From Sycon ciliatum (lineage: Eukaryota; Porifera; Calcarea; Leucosolenida; Sycettidae): 64,000 bases of DNA. Within the stretch, counting starts at the first letter, position 1. Each line of letters begins with the position of its first letter. Under the pieces are notes generated by a model. That model was given only the letters and a program-made list of their open reading frames with translations, was not told the origin of the DNA and made no database searches. Of this stretch, positions 32,705-45,700 are shown one piece after another. Where the stretch lies: contig NC_088645.1 of NCBI RefSeq assembly GCF_964019385.1, positions 17,724,180 to 17,788,179 on the forward strand, given 5' to 3'. Both the position numbers and the translations under genes were made by a program.

Positions 32705-34450
32705 ACTTCGAAATCCTGACAAACCTTCCCCAGTACGACTCGCAAATGATAGTGGTGAAAATGTCAAAAATGTAAATTGGAATTTGAAGGAATTCAGCAA
32801 GTATTTCGCATCAGTGTTTTACCGGAGCGACCAGCCAACGCTTTTCCCGGCACAACCTAACAGTAAGGCAGAAGACGAACCATTTACCTCTGAAGAGATT
32901 AGGAAGGCCATCATGCACCAGAAAATCGGAGGCGCTGTTGGATGTGATGGGATCAGTGCGGCACTGCTACGTACGGCTTCGACTGTCATTACTCCATGGC
33001 TGACTACCCTATTCAACTCCATTAAGGAACTCCACTATTGCCCACCTGACCTTAGATATGGCCTTCTGGTGCCAGTATACAAACGAGGAAAACCTACGGG
33101 TGCACCGAAAAGTTACAGACCGGTCATGCTGCTATCAGTTGTTCGCAAGGTGCTGACCCGCATCATCACCATGCGGTCACAACAATCTACCACCTCATAT
33201 GTACGTGAAAGTCAGGCAGGCTTTACACCCGGACGCTCCACGGCTGATGGAGTTTTCTATACGCGTGTCATGTGCGAACGTGCACTACTCGGTGACTGGA
33301 AATACTCTGCCGCACTATTAGACTTCAGCGGAGCATTTGATACCATTGTCCGTGAGAAGGCGTTGGCGCGATTTTCAGACTCTGGAGCTGCCACTGATGT
33401 CGTTGCCACTCTGATCTCGGACACGACGGTGAGAGTGAAACTCAGTTCTCATTTAGGCAAAGCGTTTGCTACAAATATCGGAGTAGTGCAGGGGGATCCG
33501 CTCTCTCCCATCATGTACAATGTGTATGCGGAGGGAGCCATGCGCCACCTTGATCCTATCGCACTTATCTTTACCAGCACCAACCACCCAATATGCAGAC
33601 GACACAACAATCCATGACACGGAGAGGCGAGAAGTCGAGGAGATAGTGGAGAAATCAAGTGAAAAATTCAAAGAAGATAACCTAATGTTAAATATTCAGA
33701 AAACACAATATATTACAGTAACTAAAGCCGACTCCTCTTGGCGATCTGTCAAGCTGCTTGGCTCTTTGTTAGGGTCCGCAGAGGATATTCAGGCAAGAAT
33801 AGGTGCTGCGAATAGAGCGTTCGGCTCCATTTCATGGAAGCGTCATAAACTGAGCTCCAGACTTTGTATGTTCTCTGCCCTCATTTTGCCTATCCTGTTG
33901 AATAACTGCGGACTGTGGGCCCTGACACAGCAACTCAGTAATCGGCTGGACGCATGGCACCGCAGAAAATTGCGGTACCTGCTTGGTGTGGTGTACCCTC
34001 ACCACATGTCGAATGCCAAGGTGTGCGCCTCAACGTGACAAGGCCCAGTCAGCACTACCTGTCGCAGACGTCGGCTGCTCTAACTGGGCCATGTTGTTCG
34101 CGAAGGACGTAACTCAGCGTCCTACCAAGCACTGGAGATGGCAATTAATACCCGGGACATCAAGCGCCCACGTGGCCGACCCCATCTCAGATGGATTGAC
34201 AATATTAAAAATGATCAAAAGCACGCCAATATTGATATTTCTGACTGTTTTGAACTGGCTCTAGACAAGAAAGAATGGCTGATGCTTGTGGAAAAATGTG
34301 CTGCGCTTGCGTAGTTGTTCTTACTGCGATACGTTCTAACAATAATGAGATGCCTTTTGTCGGCTCTTCTGCCTGGATTTCGTTGACAGATGCGTTAAGC
34401 CCATGGATCCTTCCATGAGTGACATGCGAACTGTAACTATTATTATTATT
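32705..34450 (+). mobile_element. Second non-LTR retrotransposon, truncated, with 9-bp target duplication
   Basis: ATACCACGC is duplicated at 32696-32704 and 34451-34459. The plus strand encodes a reverse transcriptase from 32784: AGFTPGRSTADG, DFSGAFDTI, VVQGDPLSPIMYN, then after a frameshift near 33560 QYADDTTI. A third frame ends with RPRGRPHLRWIDNI and a stop near 34314. At least two frameshifts disable it. The 3' end is a (TAT)n run, as in RTE-like elements; the clade is uncertain. It differs from the LINE at 6294-8355. Confidence 0.85.
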
Positions 34451-34828
34451 ATACCACGCTCACTGAACTAGTTCTTCGCTTATACCGCCTATATTCTCTG
34501 AAACTGCATACTAACATCAAGCTCTTTGTTTTTGTGTACCGCTGCTTGGCCCAGAATCTTGCTAGTCCTCTTCTTCAGTCTTTGTACCAGCTTTGGGCAA
34601 CTGCACCTGGTCACCAGGCATGCACCTGGGGCAAGGCCACTTGTTTATACGCAGTACGGCATGCGCTCTATTTCTTTTCTGGCGGCAGGCAGATGGAACT
34701 CTCTTCCAGCTCACTGTCGACAGGCCCGCTCTCTTGCTCAGTTCATTAACATGGTTAAACTTCACCTAGGGTTCCAAGTAAAAAGGCACTAGCCTGTTGG
34801 GACTCCCCTAGTAAAAAATAATAAATCA
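34451..34828 (+). mobile_element. LINE 3' fragment, unit II, right piece
   Basis: Continuation of 31955-32145 after nested insertions, reading to the WNSLPAHCRQARSLAQF region and ending with AAAATAATAAAT. Confidence 0.68.
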
Positions 34829-34840
34829 CCTGGACATTAA

Positions 34841-35774
34841 AGGGGAAGTTCACCCTAAAATGAAAACTTCACAACCTGTAGCGAAAAATGAACTGATTCC
34901 AATGATGAAGGTCCCAGGCCAGGTGGATCGGAGCAGCCGTTCCCGAGTTACACCAGTTTGAAGTTTACATTGCATTTACAATTATTTTGTTTTCACATTT
35001 TCTTGCCCATTCTGCCCGTGCGCGGGATCCAAACTTTAAAAAAAGTCCAGAAGCAGCCATGGGTGGTGGGATAGGGCTCCTCAACGTGGCCCTGGAATCT
35101 GTCACAAGGGCACGAGTGGGCGTTCTCTCACAGATGCCAACAGAGCCAAGTCAATTTTTGATGTTTCTTAGGTTTAGGGCGTGCTACGAGGTCGTACCTT
35201 TGATACAACATCCAGTGCTGGGTCCTCCACAGCAAGCCATTTCCACAGTGCTGCACACCAAATCCAGGATATCCACAAAAATCGGAAAAGACTTCCAATC
35301 ACGTTCCACTTCTGCCTAGTACTGAATTCTACCTGACTTCTTGACACGACTCAAACTTGCCAAAGTCACTAAATCAACATCAACTACAACAATCAAGCCA
35401 CATATCTGTAACGTCACGAGGGTGCTGGCAAAAGTCCTGCTGCTTCGCCCGCCACCATGCAGCCAATACATGGCTAAAACACGTGATTTTTTAGACTTTA
35501 TGGCAACATTCTGCACACTTTTGCGTGTTTCCATGAAACGACATCTTGCACATGGTCTGCTCAGATTCAATTACAGTGCTGCCAAAAAATGACAGCGTGC
35601 AACAAAACAATCTTTCCTTGCAAGGGCACATTTTCGGCCATAACTCTTGAACAGCTGGTCAGATCGAAACATAATTTTCAGAGATTTTGCAGCTGTTTAT
35701 GCTCTTTCAACTGAGGTTGCACTAGATATGAATTTACAAATTCGATTTTTCAGGGATTTTACGACAGGCTACCT
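34841..35774. mobile_element. Degenerate piggyBac-like element, unit II
   Basis: Follows TTAA (34837-34840) with AGGGGAAGTTCACCC; same site and content as 14724-15652. Confidence 0.6.
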
Positions 35775-36252
35775 CCATAAAAACATGAGCACATGAAATG
35801 TTTGAAGTCAATTTCCAAGATTCTTTCCAATGTAACGACTGCATTTGTGACCATCCGTAATCACGTCAGTCTCACTTACCAGGTACATGTAATCACATGA
35901 TCTTAGCAATAAAGTTTCAATGCATACCGTTTATGAAAGCTGAACTCGGATGGTGAATGACAAAAGCCATTGTGTCGCACTCGCTGACTGTATAATGGTT
36001 ACGGTGGTGGCCAGTTGGTCATAACTCGTAACAGTTTTGTCCTTCTCCTTCTTTTCATGTTTTAAAAGGCATCATCATTCCCGACTACATAATACAATCA
36101 TGTAGTTGACAACATAGGTATCTCATAAGCTAATCACGCGGTTTCTGCTGAATTACCTGATACTTGGTGCTGAGCACACCTCGCTCACTCAATCTCTATT
36201 GATTGCTGAATTCCCCGCAGCATGTGTATGGAACAGGAAGAGGTACTTCTAG

Positions 36253-36299
36253 TTGTTGTTGTTATTGTTGTTGTTGTCGTTGTTGATGTTGTTGTTGTA
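36253..36299. repeat. Short interrupted (GTT)n, unit II
   Basis: Paralogue of the 772-bp array of unit I, here under 50 bp with ATT, TCG and ATG interruptions. Confidence 0.9.
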
Positions 36300-36894
36300 T
36301 ACTTTATTTATAGTGTAAATCAAAACAGTTTCTTGCAAGTGTACTGAGTGTAAGACGTGCGCCAGACGCCAAGCTTAAATCAAACAAGTAGCATGACTGT
36401 CATTATGAAGGCAGTTGCAAGCATCAACGTTCGAAGCAGCCACCCTCTACTGTCATGGGCGGAATCGGAACATCTAAGTTCCCATCGTTTAGTTTGAGGC
36501 ACTTGACTTGTATACCAATTTTTGCTGTAGTAATTGCCGTGATTCAGCAACGAAACAAAATATTCCACTGTGAATAGCTAAAAAAATGAAGAAACACTAG
36601 CTTGGATGAATTTGGCGAATCGAATTCAAGTCATCGAACCCTTGCCACTGCATTCTTCTCATACCAGTCTGCAACGCACAATTCTTAAACACAAAACGGT
36701 CTCTACAGGCATGATAAAATGAGGAAAAAATTCACGGTTCGCGTTTTCCGCATCCGTAGTAACGCCACCACCCTTCAAGGATCAAGGCGATGGAGCTGCT
36801 AAAGCGGAAAGAGGTGAGTAGACCAGCATGTGGTCAAAGACCGAAAAATCCCATTCACTAAATCCATGTTTTCCTCGTGCCAGGCCACGAGTCC

Positions 36895-37025
36895 CCAATT
36901 AACTGTGGTTCGCAGCACGGCTGGAAAAATCCCTCCGCTTCCAAGCAGGACTTGAATCTGGTACCCTCTGTTTCTCAATCATGGTCTTAGGCCGCCCCAC
37001 TATGTGTGCCTGCATAAACTGTGCC
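36895..37025 (-). repeat. tRNA-derived SINE (family 2 relative), unit II
   Basis: Paralogue of 17330-17455, with the B box GATTCAAGTCC on the minus strand. Confidence 0.55.
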
Positions 37026-37275
37026 CTAAAACCAGTGACTCTATGCCCTTTCGGCGCCCTGAAGTGCAGCACTAGCCAGGTGAGCGCGACCGTTGTAGTG
37101 TCCTGAACGTAAGCGCCGAATTTTACAGCGCCAAATATTGCAGTGCTGCATATTTCAGCGCCAGCAGATATTTAAAGCGCATTATATCTCAGCGCTACAT
37201 GATAATGTATGTCAGCGCCAAAAACATCAGTCCGACCTTCCTCAACGTCACAGATGTCAGCACCACATATCTCAG

Positions 37276-37609
37276 CGCAATGTATCACAGCGCCATGTAT
37301 CACAGCGCCATGTATCTCAGCGCCATGTATCTCAGCGCCATGTATCACAGCGCCATGTATCACAGCGCCATGTCTCACAGCGCCATGTATCTCAGCGCCA
37401 TGTATCACAGCGCCATGTATCACAGCGCCATGTATCACAGCGCCATGTATCACAGCGCCATGTATCACAGCGCCATGTATCTCAGCGCCATGTATCTCAG
37501 CGCCATGTATCACAGCGCCATGTATCTCAGCGCCATGTATCTCAGCGCCATGTATCACAGCGCCATGTATCACAGCGCCATGTATCACAGCGCCATGTAT
37601 CACAGCGCC
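37276..37609. repeat. 15-bp minisatellite, unit II (about 22 copies)
   Basis: Same unit as 17700-17848 with two alternating variants, ATGTATCACAGCGCC and ATGTATCTCAGCGCC. Long open frames in both strands are artefacts of the period. Confidence 0.95.
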
Positions 37610-37619
37610 AAATTATTGA

Positions 37620-40331
37620 TCATTATGTCAAACTAGTGGAGTCTACTAGTATACTTCAAGTAGATGTCATGTGTACGTTTATCGACTAGCGTCTGAGCTG
37701 GAGGTGGGCTTGATCGCGCTGAACTTCTTTGCGCTGTACTTGGATCAGGGTTTTTCATCCATAATTATTATGTTGGTAAACACGCACCTGGCAATATGGC
37801 GGTAAATACACGCTGGATAGTAGTTCTACAACAGGAAGAAAGGAGATAAATGGCTGTGAATACAGACTAATGTCGAGCCAGAAGCGCCTCAGCCTGGACA
37901 AGGTCGACAGGCGCGAGGTCGAAGTGACGACGGCGAACAGAGCGTGATCCGCGGATGGCAGACCTGGCAAGAGAAAATGCCAAGCAGCACCGCAGCCAAG
38001 CTACAACCCGGCTATAGGCAGTGTGGCGTTTGGTGGTACTCCAGAATACAACTGCGGCCTCTTGTGTGGTTCTAGGGACAAGGGGCAGCGCAAGAAAGCT
38101 CGCTGATTCGATATTAATATTATTTCTCGGACTTCTCACCGTAGGCCAATTGCAGTGAACCCCCGTTCAACCTCAAAGAAACTTGAGCGCACAACTCGAA
38201 CTTGAAAGCCATCTCACGTACAAGCAAGAGTACATATCCCCCCAGAGTGCGCAACGCCTAATCCAGCTCTGCAGACGGTCCTGGTCGAGCGTGGTCGGAT
38301 CTGGACTGTATTATGACGCAAAGATCCAATTACGCTGGACGACTGCCCTATGCAGAGCTGGAGCTGAGGGTTATGTACTCTTGATATACTTTAGTAAGTG
38401 ACTTTTTGGATCCGAAAACAACAGTGCAGGTTAGTTCTTACCTCCTGGAGTTTGCGTTTCTTCGCTGTACAATTCCTTTCGGTCATTGATTCCAAACGAG
38501 TCTCTCACAGCCTCTGCTATTAATGATAATTAAAAATGAACACGTTCTGCGCTTACTCTGATAGTTAAATGTAAAGAGTTCTCCGTCTATGATGTGCGGC
38601 AGATTAAGGCCTCTTCAACCAGCCATATGCCGTCGACTGTTTCATGAAACGTTAGGACAGAAGCCAAAACAGACATATATATTCCACGTGACGTGACGTT
38701 GGTGACACTTCATTCCAGACAGTGCTTACGAAGCTAGTCCAAACATTGCGGACCCTGAGCAAGGGACAGACCGTAGCACACGCGACACTTTGGTGCCATG
38801 TTGCATTGTATGTTCGAGATGGCACGAAATCAGAGTGTCTCTTCCGTTTCTCACGCTGCTTCAGTGAAATCAGGACGGAATCTGACAGCTGGGATAGTGC
38901 TATTATTTCCTGTGTCGCCATTCCCAATTGTATACATCGCGAGCTACACCGATCTTGGTCAAGCATGGTATCACAGCTGCGGAAAATCGCCAGAAAGACG
39001 CTAGGCTACGCCTGAAAGATTATCCATGGTTAGGTTAGGTTGTCAGTCCGGGACATGTATAATTATTACGAATGCCATGCTCTCGGTGACGGCAAAGGAC
39101 AAGGTCGTGCCTATGTCCGTGTGCAATCTTTCCTGCTCAGTGCAACGTGTTTTGTGCATGCCCTTCGTACTTATCAATAGACACGATGGAAGGTCATCAA
39201 TAGACTGATGGAAGGTCATCAAGTCGGCTTTTTTTCTACGAGTACTTCAACTCCCGATCTCTTGTGTACATGGCCCTATATAATATTGATCTTCCGATAC
39301 GCATGATGGCATCGGTGGTGGAAGTCATAATAGATGTCATGAACTACTCCTCAGTGGGATTGGAGTTGAACGAATTGGACACACTTGACTTTGTACTTCT
39401 GGGGGCCAATAGCTGGTCCTACCTACGGGTGCATAATGTGGTTGCTAAAACTAATTGTTTGCAGGTAGAGTAATAGTATGTCACTGCGGTTTGTAGCTGC
39501 ACGGGAGCAAAGCTATCATGTGTATTTTTTATTTTTACTAAGACCAATTAAATGCCAAACATGAGATGCAGCTAGTGGAAGCACGCACAACCTGGATCGT
39601 GGCAATGTAGTGTTTCTCAAGCATAATCCATCTCCTTCTCCTAGTCAAGAATGCCAATGTATTCCGATGAAATTCTTTCTCTATCACATTGTTGTTTGCT
39701 TATGCCATCAAGGGGAGGACGTGTGCCTCGTTTTCATGTACACAATTGTATTATTCACCGGTTTTTACTGAAGCATTACATACCCAAATCGCAAAGAAGG
39801 AAAAAGACAAGGGAGAAAAATATGAAGGGAACAGATCAGCAATTGAGTGTGAATGCACAACAAGCAGTGAGGATGGTCGGCACGTTATACTTGGTAAATC
39901 GAATTCAAACTGTGTGAAAGTGAGGATTTAATACTCTTGTGTCCGCTACACCGTAGTCGTGGTTGATAAATCGCATACAGGAAAAGACGAAAATACTTGC
40001 ATGCCTCTAGAACGCTTGCCCAGCAATAGCATGCACAATGTATGGCAACAATCTGTCATGATAAGGGTCGATAAGACACGACGAAATCAGAAATGTCAAA
40101 GAAACTAAATATTTATTTCACGAAGAGCAATAATGTAAACAATCAGTGTTCCGTTTCTCAGCTGAAGGCACGTAATCAAAAGGGAGGTCCTGCTTGTGTG
40201 ATAAGATAATGTACCCGTGGAAGAATGTGAAGGGGTACCGAAAAGATAATCGTTCTATCAAAAATCCTGTTAGGGAATTGAAGGCCAAGTAAAGTAGATA
40301 AGGATCTACTCTTGCAAGCCTGCGATGTGAG
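37620..40331. other. Spacer, unit II
   Basis: Aligns with 17860-20612 and 59345-62212. No supported gene. An AATAAA hexamer on the minus strand sits at 40112-40117. Confidence 0.55.
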
Positions 40332-40757
40332 TCAAGTCTTTGAGCAAATATTTACCTCCTCGTATTCTTTGTCATTTGGATTGTGGTGTTGCTTAGCCTC
40401 AAGCCTCAAGGTGGTGTTCGTGTCCGCGGCCAGTGGTCCACGTAATGCATTGTCGTCATACACAGGATTCAAGGTCATGCCAACCTGCCTAGTACAGCTG
40501 GCAGGCACTGTGCCGATCGCGCTTGAGTTTCCGATCGTGCACGGACTGTTGTGCACTTCCGATGCGCATGCTGGTAAGGTATACAGTTCATTTTTTTCAG
40601 TGTGACAGCATGAATCTTGCCTAGACGTGACTGGGGTGTTGTAAAACATCTATACAGGGCTTGATCGCCTCCTCTACTTTTCACTCTGGACAGTTTCCTG
40701 TTCCTCAGACAGCAGACTAGGCCCGTAAGTCCTAGAGCTACTGCAAGGATAGAAGCT
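40332..40757 (-). pseudogene. Broken copy of the family last exon
   Basis: Homologous to the tail exons of G2 and G4 through VDICSKT and the stop at 40332. A small deletion near 40595 shifts the frame before ELYTLP. Homology ends abruptly at about 40757 inside the transmembrane segment, so the signal-anchor core, juxtamembrane region and splice acceptor are missing. It is the decayed former end of the G3 unit, lying just beyond the exon that now ends G3. Confidence 0.85.
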
Positions 40758-42106
40758 ATTGAGTTTTACACGTGGTACGCGGATATTGGTAGCACTAGAT
40801 TTGGTGACGCCAAAGAAACCAATACCTACACAATTAATGTAAATGGAACGGTATAATGCATATACAGTCGTCCTTCTCTAATCCGGCACCTCTTGCTACG
40901 GCGTTTTCTGCTGGATTAACGAGGGTGCTTGATTAAGAAATCCTGCCCTCTGACCCGGCCCTACCCAACTGCATGCATGTATCATATGTACGTCAAAACG
41001 CAGGGTTCTTCCGTGTCGACCCAAGTATTTGGTGCACGGCTTTATATTCTCAATTGTTCTCCGGGAATATACACAGTGATAAAGTGATAAAGTAAAACAG
41101 AGAACATGTTCACATGTACTCTTGCACACACACGCACACCTGAAAATTGGCAGGACACTACTCCTTGCTAAAATAAGAAAGTATGGTTGACTGCCGTTGT
41201 CTCCTGGACAAGCCTAGCCTGGCCTGGTAAGGAGTGCACCTGTACGGCACGCGATTTACGACTGCCGGATTATGAAATCAAACTACGTGCAGTTTGAGCG
41301 ATTCGTTTAAAAAAGTCACTGCCGGAGGCGGAATTCAAGTGCCGGATAAAGATGTAGGAATTGAACGAAAAAAATCGGTTTCGTCAGAAAGTGCGCCGGT
41401 TGGCAAGGGTTCCGGATAAACAAGTGCCGGATTAGAGAGGGACGACTGTATCGGAAAGCTGTAAATAAACGGTGATATTCGGCTTGAAAAAGTGCCAGAG
41501 ATATTGCTGTTTCATCAGATACATTGAAGAGATTCTAGGTGTTCACCGACAGGACATACTACTTATCCCCAATATCCTTTGTGTACTTTTCTTTGCATTA
41601 TACCATTGCCAGTCAGTCCAAAGCAGAAAGCTACAATCATAATCAACTGCGTGTGCCGTACAAAGACAATGAGAAATACCTGTAACTGCTCGGTGCCCAG
41701 AACCGTTTGAACATGCGAAAGGGTTACATAACTACACTATGTAATAGAGGTTCGCCAAAGATTCAAAAATGGTGGCCACTAGGACATTACGAAAGACAAA
41801 GTTTTGCTCCACTGGTAATACGCTCATGGTTTTCAGTGTGAATTATTCACGTCTTGGCATTTGGCGTGGCAAAGGAGATCAACTGGTGATTGTGGAGATA
41901 TGGTATTGCGCTTACAGTTCATGGCTGGAACGTGTGCAATCATGTAACTGTGTTTTCTTCAGATTCTTGGCGTTTTGATCAATTTTTTGTATTGATATAT
42001 TGTGGCATAAGTAAGCACATAAAACATTTTGCTTTGCCCGTACAAGAGGCTTTGCTGTGAGAGTGTTTGTGATGATTAATAGAAAGGCTGCCAGTAGTGA
42101 CTATTG
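40758..42106. other. Unit junction region
   Basis: Sequence with no counterpart in the other units. Plus-strand bases 40757-40855 are open and end in a stop after TNTYTINVNGTV; this could be the broken end of another gene or chance. A pogo-like MITE follows. From 41.45 to 42.1 kb I see only the 3' flank of G3; no clear AATAAA is close to its stop. Confidence 0.4.
40865..41448. mobile_element. pogo/Tigger-like MITE
   Basis: 584 bp bounded by TA (40863-40864, 41449-41450) with terminal inverted repeats of 24 bp starting CAGTCGTCC and containing CTCTAATCCGGCA. TA target and CAGT..CC ends are typical of pogo-group Tc1/mariner elements. A transposase is lacking. Confidence 0.85.
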
Positions 42107-42780
42107 TCACTGTGACTGGATACAGGATGCACGTTGGCTCTGTTTGATCATTTCATACACGATATCACTCTCCTTAAGCAATTCCAGGTCATCTTCAGTC
42201 TGCCTGCCACGGTGTGCTGAAGCCGTAGCGGGTGATCCTGTGATGGACGATCCACTCTTCTGCTCTGTTGATGTAGCCATGGGAGGTGACGTTGAAGGTG
42301 ATACTGTATCAACATGGAGGTCGTGAATCGGGGCGGTCGCCAGATGGTACAATCCAATCGGGGCGGTCGCCAGATGGTACAATCCACATGTTCCGTCGTT
42401 GTTGTCTGCCCGATTGTTTCTGATGATGCTGCCCTCCTCACTTTCTCCATTACTCGTAGCAGGTTTTTTCGGCTTCTTGGGCAGAGAGTAGACGACTTCC
42501 TTGGTAGCGCTCTCATGCGTTGCTACCTGCTCACACCTTTCAACCCCATTTTGAACTTTTATAACGTCCTTTTCATTGCTTGGCATGATGGATAATTGAT
42601 TATTCTCGTAAGCTCGCATTTCCCTGGTTTCCGTGTCCTGACCCACGACGTTCAGGGATGCCTTCCGTCGCCTGCGGACAATCACCCATATCAGTAGAGC
42701 AGTCAGCGCTAGCCCGAGCACAGGCACAACCACAGCTATAGGGAGCGTTGCTGAACCGGTGCTAGCGAGGTCTTGCTTTG
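42107..42780 (-). CDS. G3 last exon: novel transmembrane helix and tail
   Basis: Acceptor GCGACAG|CA, phase 1. A short linker ([11 protein letters not shown]) leads to a helix [20 protein letters not shown] and a basic stop RRRRK. The tail contains YENNQ, VVYSLP, a lysine/proline patch KKPKKP, a tandem duplication [10 protein letters not shown] (x2, from a 30-bp direct repeat at about 42310-42378) and, near the end, DIVYEMIK, which fits the ITIM pattern I/V/L/S-x-Y-x-x-I/V/L. It ends ASCIQSQ. No copy of this exon exists elsewhere in the window. Confidence 0.82.
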
Positions 42781-45700
42781 CTGTCGCATAAAACAAACAA
42801 AGAGAGATTTGTGTGTACGTGTAATGTATACCCACATACCTAAATAGAACAATTCATGTTTGCAAACGCTCCTGTGAAGGATAAGCGTATACACCCTGGA
42901 ATTCATTGCGGAACTCAAGTTTGATTTTAGATTTCTATGTCGGGCGGCAGGATGTAGGCAGTAATAGCATTACTTATCCACGGCACAGTCATTCCCCTCA
43001 AGTGAATAGAAGTAATACTGAAAGTACGACCATAATATGCTGCATTTGTCTAACCATGACATGTGTTGCATGGAACACGTGTAACTATAACGTTATGAGC
43101 TGTACATAGGCCTGGGCGGATAATGCTAGCATTATAAGTAGCATTATAGTGTGCGATTTGCAACGAGCATTATGCTAGCATTATAACACTACATTTCCAC
43201 AAAAGTGGCATTACCGGTATACTCAAATGGCCCAACTTCTGCGAAAACCAGCTTAGGGTGAAAATCATTTTTTGGAGAAACAAATTATGTTTTCAAAAAA
43301 GGTTGTGTCGCGTGGACGCTCGAGTGCTGTGCAGTGAAGTGGAACCAAAGATTATCTCGCTTGTTTGAAGAAGAAGCAGTCATGGCAGGAAGGGTTTCAG
43401 CAGTCAGGGATGTCAATGGGCTTCCGGTAGAATATTCCTTGCTACTCCTCTAGTCACAACGAAGAGTTTTTGAGCTGATCGAACGGATTCCATCTTCTAC
43501 ACTCAGGGATGGCGAAAATTTCTGCTCTAGCTGTTGCTTGCGGAAAATGGTAAAGAAATCGTCTCCAGTTAGAGTCGTGATGGCGGAAGGGAGGAGAACC
43601 TGGACGACATCGATGCAGCCAATCGAAGTACGGAGATACTAGCTGTTCCTGGGCCTCCCACAAAGGGAACACGCGCAGCAGAGCTCATACGCACTGCAAG
43701 TGGACAGTGTGGAGAGGCGGAGAGTAAAAAATATTTCAACTTTATAATTTAATTCCAAGTTGGAAGGCTGTCGGTTAGCGCTACGGAGAGGTGTTGAAGC
43801 TAGGTGTCAGGACGTCGAGTGTTTCAGTACTCTGTCAGTTTTGTGCCTAGTTATTGCACTTTCTGACTGTATAATAGTATCATGTTACAGTGGTGGAGAG
43901 TTATTCTTAACTCGTATCTATAATTATGTCCTTTTCTCTTCTACATTTATTTATGGCTCAACATCCGAGTTTTATAATTTAATACTTCAAGAAGTACTAA
44001 ATGCTCACTTGCATTGTTATGGCTTAGTGCTAGCTTAGAACGTGTTTCAGATTACATGTAGTAGTGTGAAGTATGTAGTGTGAATTATGTGTTCCTGTAC
44101 TGTCTTATAAAAGCCAACTTTGTATCATTCTTCTCCTATAATCCCTGACGATGCCCTCCTGGGTGAAAATTTGGACAATTTCAACTGTACGTGGTGTAGC
44201 CAAGGACTGTTAGTGTGCTGCGAGTTGGGTATACTGAAAGTACTATTTTGTTTGTTTCAAAGCTCGAACGTGAAATAGGTTTACCCCCGGGAGTGATATG
44301 GCTCGCCTCTATAATGTATATGAAGTGCTTTTCATACAATCATTTTCTGACGGAAATACTTTTTCTATTGTGAGGAGGGCGTCTGACTGGGTGAATCTGA
44401 AACCTAAAAACTACGTTCCATTTCGTTCTGACACAATGAATTCTCATAAGTACCTGCACAGTTCTCATCCAGGATTGCGGTTCCAGAAGAAGCACATGGA
44501 CACCAGTATGAACCGTTGGTGTTCTCACAAATGCGATTCTCGCCATTCAGTCTCGCCGTGCAGTTGTGCGTTCCATGTTGACTGCATTCATCAATATCTT
44601 AGAAGAACACACGTGCAGTGGTTAAATACAGGTAAGTACGAAGTTTAGTTCGTTTATACCGGAATTCCACCTCCTTATTGATAAAGGGGAAGAGTGTGTT
44701 GCTCCCTACACGGAAGCTCGTGGTTTTCCTGCCGACTTATTTATTTTATTTATTTATGTATTTCTGCATCTCGTGGCATGTCAAGACAGCCAATTGAATT
44801 GAGGAGAGGGTGAGACCAACCACGGAAGAAGAGAAAAAAAGAAAATGAAGACAACATACACAAAGTGGGAAGGGATTAGGAACTTACAAAGCAATGGGAC
44901 TTGAATTCTCACTTGAGCGTTCCGGGGAATTCACCCCTCATCCGATGAGCTTGAGTAGGCTGTCCATCGAACCGTCCACTCGATGGACTTCTCGTGTGCT
45001 CTGGATGGCAGTCGTGAGTCAGTCAAGTGAGAATTCAAGTCGGCAGGAAAACCGCGAGCTCCCATGTAGGGAGCAACACACTCTTCCCCTACTATCGCCA
45101 AAGTCCCACCAACCTCTTCTTCACATTGTTGTCCCCAGCGCGGGCTTGCGAATTAGATGGTTTGGAGGCAACACCGTTGTGAATGGCCAATGGTTCCCAG
45201 CGCTTGTTAAGCACCTCCATGAGCGACACTGACTTACGATGCTATCTGGTGTTTACGAGGTGTTTGTCACGCTGGAAACGGAGCGTCTCCGTAAGTTTGA
45301 ATCTCTGGTGATGTTTGTAAGTGGAGAGCAGTATATAAGTGGTGCTTTTCAGGCACAATCTTCCTCAGCCTACGCAAGCTCAAGTGATGAGCGGTGAATT
45401 CCCCGAAACACTGTGTATTGACCCAGGAGTGGTGCTTTCTTGCAGGTTTGCCGAGTGGACGGTTCGATGGACTTCTCGTGTGCTCTGGATGGTAGTCGTG
45501 AGTCGGTCAAGTGAGAATACAAGTCGGCAGGAAAACCGCGAGCTCCCATGTAGTGAGCAACACGCTCTTCCCCTACTATCGCCAAAGTCGCACCAACCTC
45601 TTCTTCACTTATTGATAAAGAGGCCAAAAGCTGCTGCTTGCCTACGTGTTGTTTATCCCGTAGATTGATGATATTTTCAATTATCTATCAAGAAGGGCTG

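Noticed and set aside
37276-37609. Regular short repeats resembling a CRISPR array
   Set aside because: The repeats are directly tandem with no unique spacers, and the DNA is animal nuclear DNA.
37138-37689. Repeat peptides (MYHSA, QRHVS, IHGAV types) resembling a structural repeat protein
   Set aside because: The 15-bp period keeps several frames on both strands open at once, and the flanks lack splice or start signals. A minisatellite explains it.
43454-43672. A 72-codon minus frame in the G3 last intron
   Set aside because: No domain, no splice partner and no copy elsewhere in the window.
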